Source: Hyphomicrobiales bacterium (GTDB lineage: Bacteria; Pseudomonadota; Alphaproteobacteria; Rhizobiales; Rhizobiaceae). Taken from it: a stretch of 64,000 nt of DNA. The stretch is taken from the NCBI GenBank assembly GCA_900469625.1, contig UBXV01000001.1, positions 62,001 through 126,000 on the forward strand, given 5' to 3'. Positions 25,200-33,855 of this stretch are shown one piece after another (within the stretch, counting starts at the first letter, position 1; each line of letters begins with the position of its first letter). The position numbers and the translations under genes were made by a program. Below the pieces are notes generated by a model, which worked only from the letters and a program-made list of their open reading frames with translations, did no database searches and was not told the origin of the DNA.

Positions 25200-26057
25200 T
25201 CACGCTGCGGCAACGACCCGATTTGTGAGGGTAGGGAGCCCTTCGATCTCTATTTCGATTACGTCGCCTGCTTTCATGAAAACAGGGGGCGTGCGGGCGA
25301 AGCCGACGCCCGAGGGCGTGCCGGTCGCAATCACGTCGCCAGGCTCAAGCGTCATGATTTCAGACGCATAGGAGATGATGCTCGCGATGCTGAACATCAG
25401 GTCGCGGGTATTGCCGTCCTGCATGATTTGCCCGTTCAGGCGTGACCGGACCGACAGGCCCACTGCTCCAGGAGGAAATTCATCTGCTGTGGCGATTGCG
25501 GGACCGAAGGGACCCGTCGCGTCGAAGTTTTTCCCGGCCGTCCATTGCGTCGTCTGCCGCTGATAATCGCGCAGCGAGCCGTCGTTGAACGCGGTGTAAC
25601 CGAAGACGTGATCGAGTGCGTCCTTCTCCGATACATTGTGCGCGGTCTTTCCGATGATCACCAGCAACTCGGCCTCGAAGTCGAGCCGATCAGAGACCTT
25701 CGGCACGACGATCTCGCCGTCGGGCGGAAGCAAGCTTGTCTGGACACGAAGAAACAACGTGGGGAAGGCAGGGATCTCCCGTCCACCTTCCTTGACGTGC
25801 TCAAGGTAGTTCAGTCCCATGCAAATGAATTTTCCGGGGCGCGCGATGGGCGAAAGAAGCCTGACATTACCGAGCGGAATGCCTGCCTTTGCCCCGAGCC
25901 TGTTCAGCGACTGATCAAGAACGGGCTTGCCCTTCTTGATCAGCGCCACCATGTCGCCCCCAATTTCGGGGATCTCGTCTTCCAGAGTGAAGACAAGGCC
26001 GTCTCGGAGAAGGCCGACAGATGCCTTCCCTTGATGTTCGTATCGCACCAGCAACAT
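25200..26057 (-). CDS. fumarylacetoacetate hydrolase family protein
   Basis: A protein of about 285 residues with one FAH domain: FEAELLVIIGKTAHNV supplies the Glu metal ligands, FGYTAFNDGSLRDYQ an Asp ligand, and LEPGDVIATGTPSGVGF is the conserved glycine-rich loop. Family members cleave or decarboxylate keto acids, including oxaloacetate. Next to a D-tartrate dehydratase-like enzyme, oxaloacetate decarboxylation to pyruvate is an attractive inference. Start choice is uncertain: GAGGAG lies one base before ATG 26066 and ten bases before ATG 26057; I use the latter. Confidence 0.85.
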   Translation of the reverse strand: MLLVRYEHQGKASVGLLRDGLVFTLEDEIPEIGGDMVALIKKGKPVLDQSLNRLGAKAGIPLGNVRLLSPIARPGKFICMGLNYLEHVKEGGREIPAFPTLFLRVQTSLLPPDGEIVVPKVSDRLDFEAELLVIIGKTAHNVSEKDALDHVFGYTAFNDGSLRDYQRQTTQWTAGKNFDATGPFGPAIATADEFPPGAVGLSVRSRLNGQIMQDGNTRDLMFSIASIISYASEIMTLEPGDVIATGTPSGVGFARTPPVFMKAGDVIEIEIEGLPTLTNRVVAAA

Positions 26058-26260
26058 TCCCAGCATACTCCTCTATGCAAATTCGGTGTGCATCAAACAT
26101 TAAAATGTATGTTTCAAATTATCCAGAGAGAAAATGTATTAAATGCCTGCGAAAGGAAACGCCCGAGGCGTTCGCCGCTCGCGACGCGACAAAAAAAGCG
26201 CGGCGAAGCGATGCAGCCAGGCGCGCGTTGCGATGGGGCGTGAAAAAAAGTCGACGGTCC

Positions 26261-26297
26261 GGGGAATAAGTCTGCGCGCGCTTTCGTATACTGCGGC
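26261..26297 (+). promoter_or_regulatory. ECF-type promoter directly before the sigma-factor start
   Basis: GGGGAATAA (26261-26269), about 15 bases, then CGTATA (26285-26290), resembling ECF sigma promoters. The expected transcription start falls at about 26296-26298, on or next to the ATG at 26298, which suggests a leaderless self-controlled transcript. Confidence 0.55.
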
Positions 26298-26843
26298 ATG
26301 AACAATAAGATACCGGGCTTCAACGTCGTCGGCCAGTTGGCAGCGCTTCGCCGCTATGCCTATTCGCTGACGCGCGATTCCGACGAGGCGGAAGACCTCG
26401 TCCATGATGCGCTGGTGAATGCCTTCGAGCGTCAGTCGAGTTTCAAGCGGGGCGGCAACGTTCGCAACTGGTTGCTTTCGGTGGTGCACAACAGCTTCGT
26501 CGACCATCTGCGCCAGAAGAAATCGCAGGCGCGGCGGATCGAAGCCGCAGCGGAGCTTGCCGATAGCATGACGCCGGCCGTTCAGGACCAGTCACTGCGT
26601 CTCAAGCAGATCAAGGCCGCCTTCTTCGAGCTTCCTGACGAGCAGCGCGACGCGCTTCATCTGGTAGCGATCGAAGAGCTTTCCTATCGCGAAGCGGCAG
26701 ACGCACTCGGCATTCCAGTCGGAACGCTGATGTCGAGGATTTCGCGAGCACGGGCCAGCCTGCGCGAATTCGAGGCCGGACGGCGGAGCCCGGCCTCATC
26801 TCATCTGAAAGTCGTCGGAGGAAGTCGCGATGACGAGCGTTGA
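26298..26843 (+). CDS. ECF RNA polymerase sigma factor
   Basis: A 181-residue group-4 sigma factor. Region 2 includes LTRDSDEAEDLVHDALVNAFER and NVRNWLLSVVHNSFVDHLRQ; region 4 includes LPDEQRDALHLVAIEELSYREAADALGIPVGTLMSRISRARASLREF. No ribosome site is visible before the ATG; an ECF-type promoter ends eight bases upstream, so the mRNA may lack a leader. It overlaps the anti-sigma gene by 14 bases. Its regulon is unknown. Confidence 0.93.
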   Translation: MNNKIPGFNVVGQLAALRRYAYSLTRDSDEAEDLVHDALVNAFERQSSFKRGGNVRNWLLSVVHNSFVDHLRQKKSQARRIEAAAELADSMTPAVQDQSLRLKQIKAAFFELPDEQRDALHLVAIEELSYREAADALGIPVGTLMSRISRARASLREFEAGRRSPASSHLKVVGGSRDDER

Positions 26844-27603
26844 TCCGATTCTGGAATCCGACCTGCACGCCTATGTAGATGACGAGCTCGATGTTGCTCG
26901 CCGCATCGAAGTTGAGGCTTATCTCTCGGAGCGTCCGGCCGCCGCGGCGCAAGTCATGGCTGATCTGCGCGTTCGCGACGAGCTTCGCATGGCACTTGCC
27001 GATCAGAAGCCTAGGCCGCGGCCAGAGACGCGGGAGGCGGCGCGGCGCGTGGAGAGCATTCTCGCCAGGCGCCAGGTCTACGACGTGTTTCGCCGCGCCG
27101 CGGTCGTGCTCGCATTTGTCGGGATCGGCTGGGCAGGACATGCCAACCTGGGGCCGTTAGGGGCAACGGAGGTGGTTGCCTCCGTACCGCCGCCGGTTTT
27201 CGTCGAAGAGGCCTTGCGCGCCCATCGAACCACGCTTCTGCGCGAGCGCATGCCGTCGCAGCCAGAGGTGACCGAATACGACAGGGCCGACATCCGCTCG
27301 GCGACCGCGATCGTTCTTCCGGTGCTTCCGCAAGACTGGAAGGTTATCGACGCTCAGATCTTCCCCTCGGCCTACGGCCCGAGCGTGGAACTGGCCGTCG
27401 AGCCAGATGCCGGGCAGCGGCTTTCACTCTTTGCCGTCCGTCCGGGCTCCTTTGCGGTTCAAAAAATGCTGTTCACCGAAAAGGACGGCACGCGAGCAGC
27501 CTACTGGCAGATCGGGGAGGTGGCCTACGCGCTGGTTTCGAACAGCGTCCCGCTCGATCGACTGACAACAACCGCGCGCAAACTGGCGCGTGAAATCCAC
27601 TAA
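26830..27603 (+). CDS. anti-sigma factor, single-span membrane protein
   Basis: A 257-residue protein. The N-terminal 70 residues (ESDLHAYVDDELDVARRIEVEAYLSERPAAAAQV) match the cytoplasmic RsiW/zinc-finger-like anti-sigma region, but the HxxxCxxC zinc motif is missing. A membrane helix is at about residues 87-105 (AAVVLAFVGIGWAGH), followed by a periplasmic domain. It overlaps the sigma gene by 14 bases. It should hold the sigma factor at the membrane until a signal releases it. Confidence 0.88.
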   Translation: MTSVDPILESDLHAYVDDELDVARRIEVEAYLSERPAAAAQVMADLRVRDELRMALADQKPRPRPETREAARRVESILARRQVYDVFRRAAVVLAFVGIGWAGHANLGPLGATEVVASVPPPVFVEEALRAHRTTLLRERMPSQPEVTEYDRADIRSATAIVLPVLPQDWKVIDAQIFPSAYGPSVELAVEPDAGQRLSLFAVRPGSFAVQKMLFTEKDGTRAAYWQIGEVAYALVSNSVPLDRLTTTARKLAREIH

Positions 27604-27630
27604 CCCAACGACATACCGAGGAGCATCATC

Positions 27631-28344
27631 ATGCAACCCGCACAAAACAGCTTCGGTTACGGCGCGCAGGCCGCCGCACTCTTTGACGAAAGCCTTCGCC
27701 AACACATGCTGCGCGTCTACAACTACATGGGCGCCGGGCTGGTGCTCACGGGGCTCGTCGCATTCATCGTCGGCTCGACGCCGGCGCTTTACGTGCCGAT
27801 TTTCTCCACCCCGCTGAAATGGGTGGTGATGCTGGCGCCACTGGCGTTCGTGTTCTTCTTCTCGTTCCGCATCCATGCGATGTCGGCTGCAACCGCTCAG
27901 ATGACATTTTGGGCCTTCTGCGCCGTCATGGGATTGTCGCTGGCGTCGGTCTTCCTCGTCTTCACCGGCATGAGCATCGCACGCACGTTCTTCATCGCGG
28001 CAACCATGTTCGGTGCGACAAGTCTTTATGGCTACGTCACCAAGCGGGACCTGTCGAGGATGGGATCGTTCCTGATGATGGGTCTGATTGGCGTCATCAT
28101 CGCCTCCATCGTCAATATCTTCCTCGGCTCGAGCGCGCTGCAGTTTGCGATTTCCGTCATCGGCATCGTCGTCTTCGTCGGACTGACCGCCTGGGACACG
28201 CAGAACATCAAGGAGCAGTTCTCCGAGAACGCGGATCAGGAGTCCCGGCAAAAGCTCGCCGTCTTCGGGGCGCTGTCGCTCTATCTCAACTTCGTCAACA
28301 TCTTCCAGCTCCTGCTCAACTTTACCGGCGAGCGCGAGGGTTGA
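27631..28344 (+). CDS. Bax inhibitor-1/YccA family membrane protein
   Basis: A 237-residue protein with seven hydrophobic spans. The pattern HMLRVYNYMGAGLVLTGLVAF and the C-terminal GLTAWDTQNIKEQF...LYLNFVNIFQLLL are hallmarks of the BI-1/YccA (TMBIM) family, known as ion-conducting or protease-associated membrane proteins. GAGGAG precedes the ATG. It lies 27 bases after the anti-sigma gene and may belong to the same transcript. Confidence 0.93.
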   Translation: MQPAQNSFGYGAQAAALFDESLRQHMLRVYNYMGAGLVLTGLVAFIVGSTPALYVPIFSTPLKWVVMLAPLAFVFFFSFRIHAMSAATAQMTFWAFCAVMGLSLASVFLVFTGMSIARTFFIAATMFGATSLYGYVTKRDLSRMGSFLMMGLIGVIIASIVNIFLGSSALQFAISVIGIVVFVGLTAWDTQNIKEQFSENADQESRQKLAVFGALSLYLNFVNIFQLLLNFTGEREG

Positions 28345-28735
28345 TCGAAGAAGAGAGCAGGCGGGATCGGGGGCGATGACGCGTTGGGCGACATCGACTT
28401 CTGGACGCTCTGCCAAATTGGTGCATCGGGGGCTTGCTTCCCGATGCGCACGGCACCTCCCGATCTTTCACGACCATCGGCGCCCACCGCGGCGGATTTT
28501 CAACTGATGCCTTCCGACGAAGACGACTCTGTGGACGATGAGGGGCGATCGCCCCAATCCGCAGCCATGCCGGCCGGTTTCCGACTACGGTGCATGTGCG
28601 CACGTCATGGCAAATGGCTGCGACCTGGCCTAGCAGGCTCAGCGGCTCACAATACGCCCCTTTCGTTTTCCCGTTTCCCCGATCACGACAATCAAAAGGA
28701 ATGCCGATCTGTGATGTTCGGCATGAGAAGACCCC
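28345..28735. other. 391-base leader/intergenic region without a supported gene
   Basis: No convincing gene is present; a frame at 28384-28746 lacks a ribosome site and has random-like composition. I compared it mentally with the manganese (yybP-ykoY) riboswitch found before some TerC genes and saw no match. A hairpin at 28701-28724 adjoins the ribosome site of the TerC-type gene. Confidence 0.5.
28701..28724 (+). promoter_or_regulatory. stem-loop immediately before the ribosome site of the TerC-type gene
   Basis: A perfect 7-bp stem (ATGCCGA / TCGGCAT) with a ten-base loop ends one base before GAGAAG and 11 bases before the ATG at 28736. It could influence translation; there is no T-run. 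Confidence 0.4.
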
Positions 28736-30304
28736 ATGTACTTTGAATGGATATCCGATCCGGCCGCCTGGGCGGGATTGGCGACGCTGATCGTGCTGGA
28801 GATCGTGCTTGGCATCGATAATCTGGTGTTCATCGCCATTCTCGCCGACAAGTTGCCACCGCACCAGCGTGAGAAGGCAAGGCTGATCGGCCTCTCGCTG
28901 GCGCTCGGCATGCGCATGGTGCTGCTCGCATCCGTTGCGTGGATCGTGACGCTGACAGCGCCTATCTTCACGGTCATTGGCAACGAGATCTCCGGTCGCG
29001 ACCTGATCCTGCTCTTCGGCGGCCTGTTCCTGTTGTTCAAGGGAACGATGGAGCTGCATGAGCGGCTGGAAGGGCATGCGGGTCCGAAGGAAGGCAAGAT
29101 CGCCCATGCGGTCTTCTGGCAGGTGCTCGTCCAGATCGTGGTTCTCGATGCGGTCTTTTCGCTCGACAGCGTCATCACCGCCGTTGGCATGGTCGAGCAT
29201 CTCTCCGTCATGATGATCGCCGTCGTCGTTGCCATCGGCGTTATGATGGTGTCGTCAAGGCCGCTGATGGCGTTCGTGTCGAAACATCCGACTGTGGTGA
29301 TCCTGTGCCTCGGCTTCCTGATGATGATCGGCTTTTCCCTTATCGTCGAAGGTCTCGGCTTCCACATCCCTAAGGGCTATCTCTATGCCGCGATCGGCTT
29401 CTCGGTGCTGATCGAGATGTTCAACCAGATCGGCCGTCGCAACCGCGAACGCTTCGTGACTGCGGGCGATTTGCGCAGCAAGACCGCGGATGCGGTGCTT
29501 TCCCTGCTTGGCGGCAAACGCGGCGAAATTGCGCTCGGCGAGACTGCCGACCTCATCGCCGAGCAGACGGCGGAATCCGACCTGTTCTCAAAGGAGGAAA
29601 AAGGCATGATCGAAGGCGTGCTGACGCTTGCCGAGCGCCCGGCAAAATCGATCATGACGCCGCGGATGGACATCGACTGGCTCGATATCGAGGATGACGA
29701 CGAGACGCTGCGGCGCAAGATCATCGACATGGGCCATTCCCGCTTTCCGCTGGCGCGGGGGAGTCTCGACCAGTTCCTGGGCATCGCATTTGCGAAGGAC
29801 CTGCTGCGCGACTTGCTCGAGGAAGGCCGGATCAACCTGCAACGCTCGCTTCGCCAGCCACTCGTCGTGCATGAAAGTGCGAGCGCCCTGCGGCTGCTCG
29901 AACAGCTTCGTCAATCGCCATTGCAAGTCGCGATGGTTCTCGACGAGTTCGGCTCACTCGAGGGAATGGTGACCCCGACCGATATTCTCGAGGCGATTGC
30001 CGGGGAATTCGCGGACGATAATGACGAGGCGCTGACTGTAGAGAGGGGCGAGAACGGCTCGCTGCTTGTCGATGGATGGATCGACATACGACAGGCATCG
30101 AAACTGCTGGATGTCGACCTTGTCGACGAGACAGATCGCTATTCGACGCTCGCCGGGCTCATTCTCTGGCGCCTCGGCCATCTTCCGAGCACGGGCGAGA
30201 CCGTCGTCTATGGCAGCCTCTCCTTCGATGTCGTTGCCCTGAGCGGTCGCAATATCGACAAGGTGAGAATTTCGACGGCCAACGACGCCCTTGCACTGGC
30301 CTGA
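28736..30304 (+). CDS. TerC family protein with CBS pair and CorC/HlyC C-terminal domain
   Basis: A 522-residue fusion. Residues 1-230 form a TerC-type integral membrane domain ([33 protein letters not shown], with the conserved Asp residues of this metal-linked family). Residues about 300-420 form two CBS domains ([46 protein letters not shown]), and about 430-515 the transporter-associated CorC_HlyC domain. The arrangement is that of YegH/YoaE-type proteins. Metal efflux or membrane stress tolerance is likely from family knowledge; the transported ion is unknown. Confidence 0.92.
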   Translation: MYFEWISDPAAWAGLATLIVLEIVLGIDNLVFIAILADKLPPHQREKARLIGLSLALGMRMVLLASVAWIVTLTAPIFTVIGNEISGRDLILLFGGLFLLFKGTMELHERLEGHAGPKEGKIAHAVFWQVLVQIVVLDAVFSLDSVITAVGMVEHLSVMMIAVVVAIGVMMVSSRPLMAFVSKHPTVVILCLGFLMMIGFSLIVEGLGFHIPKGYLYAAIGFSVLIEMFNQIGRRNRERFVTAGDLRSKTADAVLSLLGGKRGEIALGETADLIAEQTAESDLFSKEEKGMIEGVLTLAERPAKSIMTPRMDIDWLDIEDDDETLRRKIIDMGHSRFPLARGSLDQFLGIAFAKDLLRDLLEEGRINLQRSLRQPLVVHESASALRLLEQLRQSPLQVAMVLDEFGSLEGMVTPTDILEAIAGEFADDNDEALTVERGENGSLLVDGWIDIRQASKLLDVDLVDETDRYSTLAGLILWRLGHLPSTGETVVYGSLSFDVVALSGRNIDKVRISTANDALALA

Positions 30305-30330
30305 TCGGGCCAGGCAGCCTCCAATACGTC

Positions 30331-30361
30331 TCCTAAACACAGACGACGCCTGTGTTTAGGA
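30331..30361. terminator. perfect 12-bp hairpin between convergent genes
   Basis: TCCTAAACACAG (30331-30342) and CTGTGTTTAGGA (30350-30361) form a perfect stem with a seven-base loop, between the convergent TerC-type and DapA-type genes. No T-run follows on either strand; it may be a terminator or a protein-binding palindrome. Confidence 0.5.
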
Positions 30362-30399
30362 CGTTCCCGGAACGCGATCGCTTCCGAAGCAATCGGCGG

Positions 30400-31281
30400 T
30401 CAAATGAGCTCGTAGCGGCGCAGGATGTCCTCGATCTGGGCGTCCTGAGCGCTGTTGGGCAAAAGCGCCGGCTGGCGGCTTGCGCCGACGGAAGCGTCCT
30501 GAAGATAAAGCGAGCGCTTGACCATGGCAGGTGCGAAGCCAAGGGCATAGAGATCCGTGCGGAAAGCCGAGTAGATCGCCTGCTGACGCTCGGCTTCGGC
30601 AATGTCGCCGGCGTTGAAAGCGTTCAAGATCCCGGCCAGAACGGTCGGCATGGCATTGCCGAGGCCGGAAATGCAGCCGGCCGCGCCGTTCTGCAGAGCC
30701 CACAGCACCAGGTGGTCGGGACCGGAGTAGACTTCGAAACCGTCCACGTCCTTAGCCACGGCAAGATAGGCCTCCAGCGTCTCCTTGGCGCCGCCGGAAT
30801 CCTTGATGCCGGCAATGTTGCCGTGGCGAGACAGGGTGCGGGCGGTTTCGGGCTCGATGTGGTTCTGGGTGCGGGCGGGAATATCGTAGAGATAAACGGG
30901 TGTTTCGACGGCATCGGCAATGGTCGAGAAATGCCGGATCAGGCCGTCCTGGGTGCAGGCGATGAAAAACGGCGTGATAACGGCGATTCCGTCGACGCCG
31001 ATGCGGTCGAATTCACGCGCAAGCTTCAGCGTTTCGAAGGTGGCGGGCATGCCGGCATTAACGATGACCTTGACGCGACCGGCGACCTCGTCGGCCACTT
31101 CCTCCGTGAGGCGCACCTTCTCCTCGAAGGTGAGGGCGCTGAAATCGCCGTTGGTACCCGCGCACATGATGTTGTTGCCGGCGTCGACCTGGCGACGCAC
31201 CTGCGCGCGTGTCGCTTCATAGTTGATGGTCTCATCGTCGTTGAAGCAGGTGACGAGCGCGACAAAGGCTTGCTTGGACAT
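30400..31281 (-). CDS. dihydrodipicolinate synthase/N-acetylneuraminate lyase family aldolase
   Basis: A 293-residue DapA-superfamily protein with the Schiff-base Lys160 (NIAGIKDSGG) and catalytic Tyr132 (VYLYDIP). The substrate loop reads GTNGDF (42-47), differing from GTTGES of lysine-biosynthesis DapA and from the GSTGE of sialate lyases, so it is probably a catabolic keto-acid aldolase or dehydratase. It is the last gene of the peptide-type importer operon, 27 bases after the ATPase. The substrate is unknown; the co-located acid-sugar enzymes suggest a 2-keto-3-deoxy acid. Confidence 0.88.
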   Translation of the reverse strand: MSKQAFVALVTCFNDDETINYEATRAQVRRQVDAGNNIMCAGTNGDFSALTFEEKVRLTEEVADEVAGRVKVIVNAGMPATFETLKLAREFDRIGVDGIAVITPFFIACTQDGLIRHFSTIADAVETPVYLYDIPARTQNHIEPETARTLSRHGNIAGIKDSGGAKETLEAYLAVAKDVDGFEVYSGPDHLVLWALQNGAAGCISGLGNAMPTVLAGILNAFNAGDIAEAERQQAIYSAFRTDLYALGFAPAMVKRSLYLQDASVGASRQPALLPNSAQDAQIEDILRRYELI

Positions 31282-31308
31282 TTCAGTCTCCAGGGATTGG
31301 GGGACGCC

Positions 31309-32928
31309 TCAGGAGGCGTATTCGAGCCGGGCGGCGCGATTGGCCGCCTGGACGTCGGGATCGGGATCGAGGCCGGCTGCGAGCAGCGCGCGGGTGTAGT
31401 CCTCGCGCGGGGTTTCGAACACCTCTTGCACGGTACCGAGCTCCACGACATTGCCCTTCTGCATCACCATGACGTGGTCGGCGAAGTCGCGAACGACGGG
31501 AAGGTCATGGGCGATAAAGATGAAGGCGATGCCCATGTCCTTGCGCAGTCTGTCGAGAAGCGCGATGACCTGGGCCTGGACCGACACATCAAGGGCTGAA
31601 ACCGCTTCGTCGCAGATGATCAATTGCGGCTCGAGGGCGAGCGCGCGCGCAATCGCGATACGCTGGCGCTGGCCGCCGGAGAACTGATGCGGATACCGTG
31701 CCATGTGTTCCGGGCCTAGTCCCACCTGCACCAGCAGTTCGGCGACCCGTTCGCGCCATTTAGACTTGGGCAAAATGTCCGGATGGATCACCCAGGCCTC
31801 CGAGATCAGCTGATACACGGTCATGCGGGGATTGAGCGACTGTGTCGGATCCTGGAACACCATCTGCAGGTCGCGACGAAGCTTGTAGAGTTCCGCCGGC
31901 GACAGTTGGAAAAGGTCGCGGCCCTTCCACAGGGCGCTACCGCTGTCGGGTTCGTCCAGTCGCACGAGAATGCGGGCGAGGGTGGATTTGCCAGAGCCGC
32001 TTTCGCCGACGACCGCCATGGTTTCGCCGGGCATGAGATCGAAGGAGATGCCTTTCAACGCTTCGAAGCTGCCATAGTGCTTGCGCACCTCGCGTACCGA
32101 CAAGACGGGCTCGCCGCGTGCGCCTGGCGCATGCATCTTGCCTTTCCCGGGGGCGGCGGCGATCAGCTTGCGCGTGTAAGGGTGCTGCGGGTTCTTGTAG
32201 ACCTCGCGAACCGTTCCAGCCTCGACCAGTTCGCCCTTTTCTATCACCACGACACGGTCGGCAATCTCGGCAACGACGCCGAGATCGTGTGTGATGATCA
32301 GGACGGCCATCCCGGTTTCGTGCTGCAACTCCTCCAACAGTGCGAGGACTTCAGCCTGCACCGTCACGTCGAGTGCCGTCGTCGGCTCGTCGGCAATGAG
32401 CAGATCGGGACGAAGTGCTAGCGCCATCGCAATCATGACGCGTTGGCGCTGGCCGCCGGAGAATTCGTGCGGATATTTGTCGAGCGACTTTTCCGGGTCG
32501 GGAATGCCGACACGCGTCAACAGGCGCAGCGCCTCCGATTGTGCCGCAGCAGCCGCGGCACCATGTGTGGTCAACGCTTCTCTTATCTGCCAGCCAACCG
32601 TATAGACCGGGTTCAGGTGGCTGAGCGGATCCTGGAAGATCATCGCGATACGACGGCCGTTCACCTCGCGTCGCTTATGCGCCGGCATTTTCAGGAGGTC
32701 GACGCCGTCGAGCAGGATCTCGCCCGAGCTGATGCGCCCCGGCGGCATGTCGATCAGATTCATGATCGCCGAGGAGGACACCGACTTTCCCGACCCGCTC
32801 TCGCCCAGGATCGCGAGTGTTTCGCCACGATCGAGGTGATAGGAGATGTTGCGCACGGCTTTGACCACGCCCATGGCTGTGTGAAATTCGACCGAGAGGT
32901 TGCGGACTTCCAGCAGATGCTCAGCCAT
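31309..32928 (-). CDS. ABC transporter ATP-binding protein, fused DppD-DppF type
   Basis: A 539-residue tandem ATPase of the peptide/nickel class (like GsiA). Both halves look active: Walker A GESGSGKS at 42-49 and 308-315, signatures FSGGQ at 156-160 and 416-420, Walker B ending DE at 180-181 and 440-441. Each half carries the oligopeptide-type C-terminal segment (NPQHPYTRKL; TPREDYTRALL). It overlaps the upstream permease gene by eight bases. Confidence 0.93.
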   Translation of the reverse strand: MAEHLLEVRNLSVEFHTAMGVVKAVRNISYHLDRGETLAILGESGSGKSVSSSAIMNLIDMPPGRISSGEILLDGVDLLKMPAHKRREVNGRRIAMIFQDPLSHLNPVYTVGWQIREALTTHGAAAAAAQSEALRLLTRVGIPDPEKSLDKYPHEFSGGQRQRVMIAMALALRPDLLIADEPTTALDVTVQAEVLALLEELQHETGMAVLIITHDLGVVAEIADRVVVIEKGELVEAGTVREVYKNPQHPYTRKLIAAAPGKGKMHAPGARGEPVLSVREVRKHYGSFEALKGISFDLMPGETMAVVGESGSGKSTLARILVRLDEPDSGSALWKGRDLFQLSPAELYKLRRDLQMVFQDPTQSLNPRMTVYQLISEAWVIHPDILPKSKWRERVAELLVQVGLGPEHMARYPHQFSGGQRQRIAIARALALEPQLIICDEAVSALDVSVQAQVIALLDRLRKDMGIAFIFIAHDLPVVRDFADHVMVMQKGNVVELGTVQEVFETPREDYTRALLAAGLDPDPDVQAANRAARLEYAS

Positions 32929-33844
32929 TTTTGCGGCCTTTCATTTCCAGGCGCCAGCGCTGCACGGGATCGAGCGCGATACGCATCCAGTTCGACAGCA
33001 GGTTCAGCGACATCGTGGTCAGGATGATTGCAAGGCCCGGCCAGAAAGACAGCCACCAGGCATTGGTCAGATACTGCCGGCCTTGTGAAATCATCAGGCC
33101 CCAGGTGATTTCGGGCGGCTGGATGCCGATACCGAGGAAGGAGAGTGCGCTTTCTGCCAGCATGACATAGGCGAAATCGAGGGTGGCGAGCGTCGTCAAG
33201 GTCGGCAGAACCACCGGCAGGATGTGCCGGAACAGGATGCGCCGGTTCGATGCGCCCATGACGCGAGCCGCCTGCACGAACATGCGCTCGCGGATCTCCA
33301 GCACCTCGGCGCGGGTGGTGCGCAGATAGACCGGGATGCGCGTGATCGACAGAACCAGCATCAGATTGAGGATCGAGGACCCGAGCACGTAAAGCACGAT
33401 CACCGCGATCAGGAGCGATGGAAACGACATGATGACGTCGGCCAGCCGCATGATGACCTGATTGACGCGTGGCGAGGAAAAGCCGGCGACGAGCCCGAGG
33501 GTCGTTCCGACGATTGCGGAGATCGTAACGGCGCCGGCAGCAACCATGAGCGTGTTTTGCGTTGCCACGATGATGCGGGCAAGCAGCGGGCGCCCGAGCG
33601 CGTCCGCGCCCATCCACCAGACCCAACCGCGTTCCCACTCGAACGGCGCGGCGTTTCGGCCTCGCAGGTTCTGCTTGGTGGCAAGGTCGCCGAGCCAGCT
33701 CGGCCCGACGATCGCCAGGATGAGAATGACGATCAGGAAGATGGCGGCGCAAAGGGCGAACTTGTCGGCCCACAGCATGCGCGCCATGCGAGCGAGGAAT
33801 CCGGGTTCCGCGATGATTGTCGTATCTGTCGTCTGTAAGGTCAT
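32921..33844 (-). CDS. ABC transporter permease (DppC type)
   Basis: A 307-residue permease with an N-terminal OppC-type segment, about six membrane spans and the EAA loop RMFVQAARVMGASNRRILFRHILPVVLPTL. The start is the ATG at 33844 behind GAAGAG; a TTG at 33859 overlapping the upstream stop is an alternative. It is the second permease of the peptide-type importer. Confidence 0.92.
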   Translation of the reverse strand: MTLQTTDTTIIAEPGFLARMARMLWADKFALCAAIFLIVILILAIVGPSWLGDLATKQNLRGRNAAPFEWERGWVWWMGADALGRPLLARIIVATQNTLMVAAGAVTISAIVGTTLGLVAGFSSPRVNQVIMRLADVIMSFPSLLIAVIVLYVLGSSILNLMLVLSITRIPVYLRTTRAEVLEIRERMFVQAARVMGASNRRILFRHILPVVLPTLTTLATLDFAYVMLAESALSFLGIGIQPPEITWGLMISQGRQYLTNAWWLSFWPGLAIILTTMSLNLLSNWMRIALDPVQRWRLEMKGRKNG

Positions 33845-33855
33845 GGCCGAACTCT

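Noticed and set aside
28560-28735. yybP-ykoY manganese riboswitch
   Set aside because: The expected conserved loops and paired elements were not found; only a simple hairpin is visible.
28384-28746. 120-residue frame before the TerC-type gene
   Set aside because: No ribosome site, random-like composition, and it runs into the TerC-type start.
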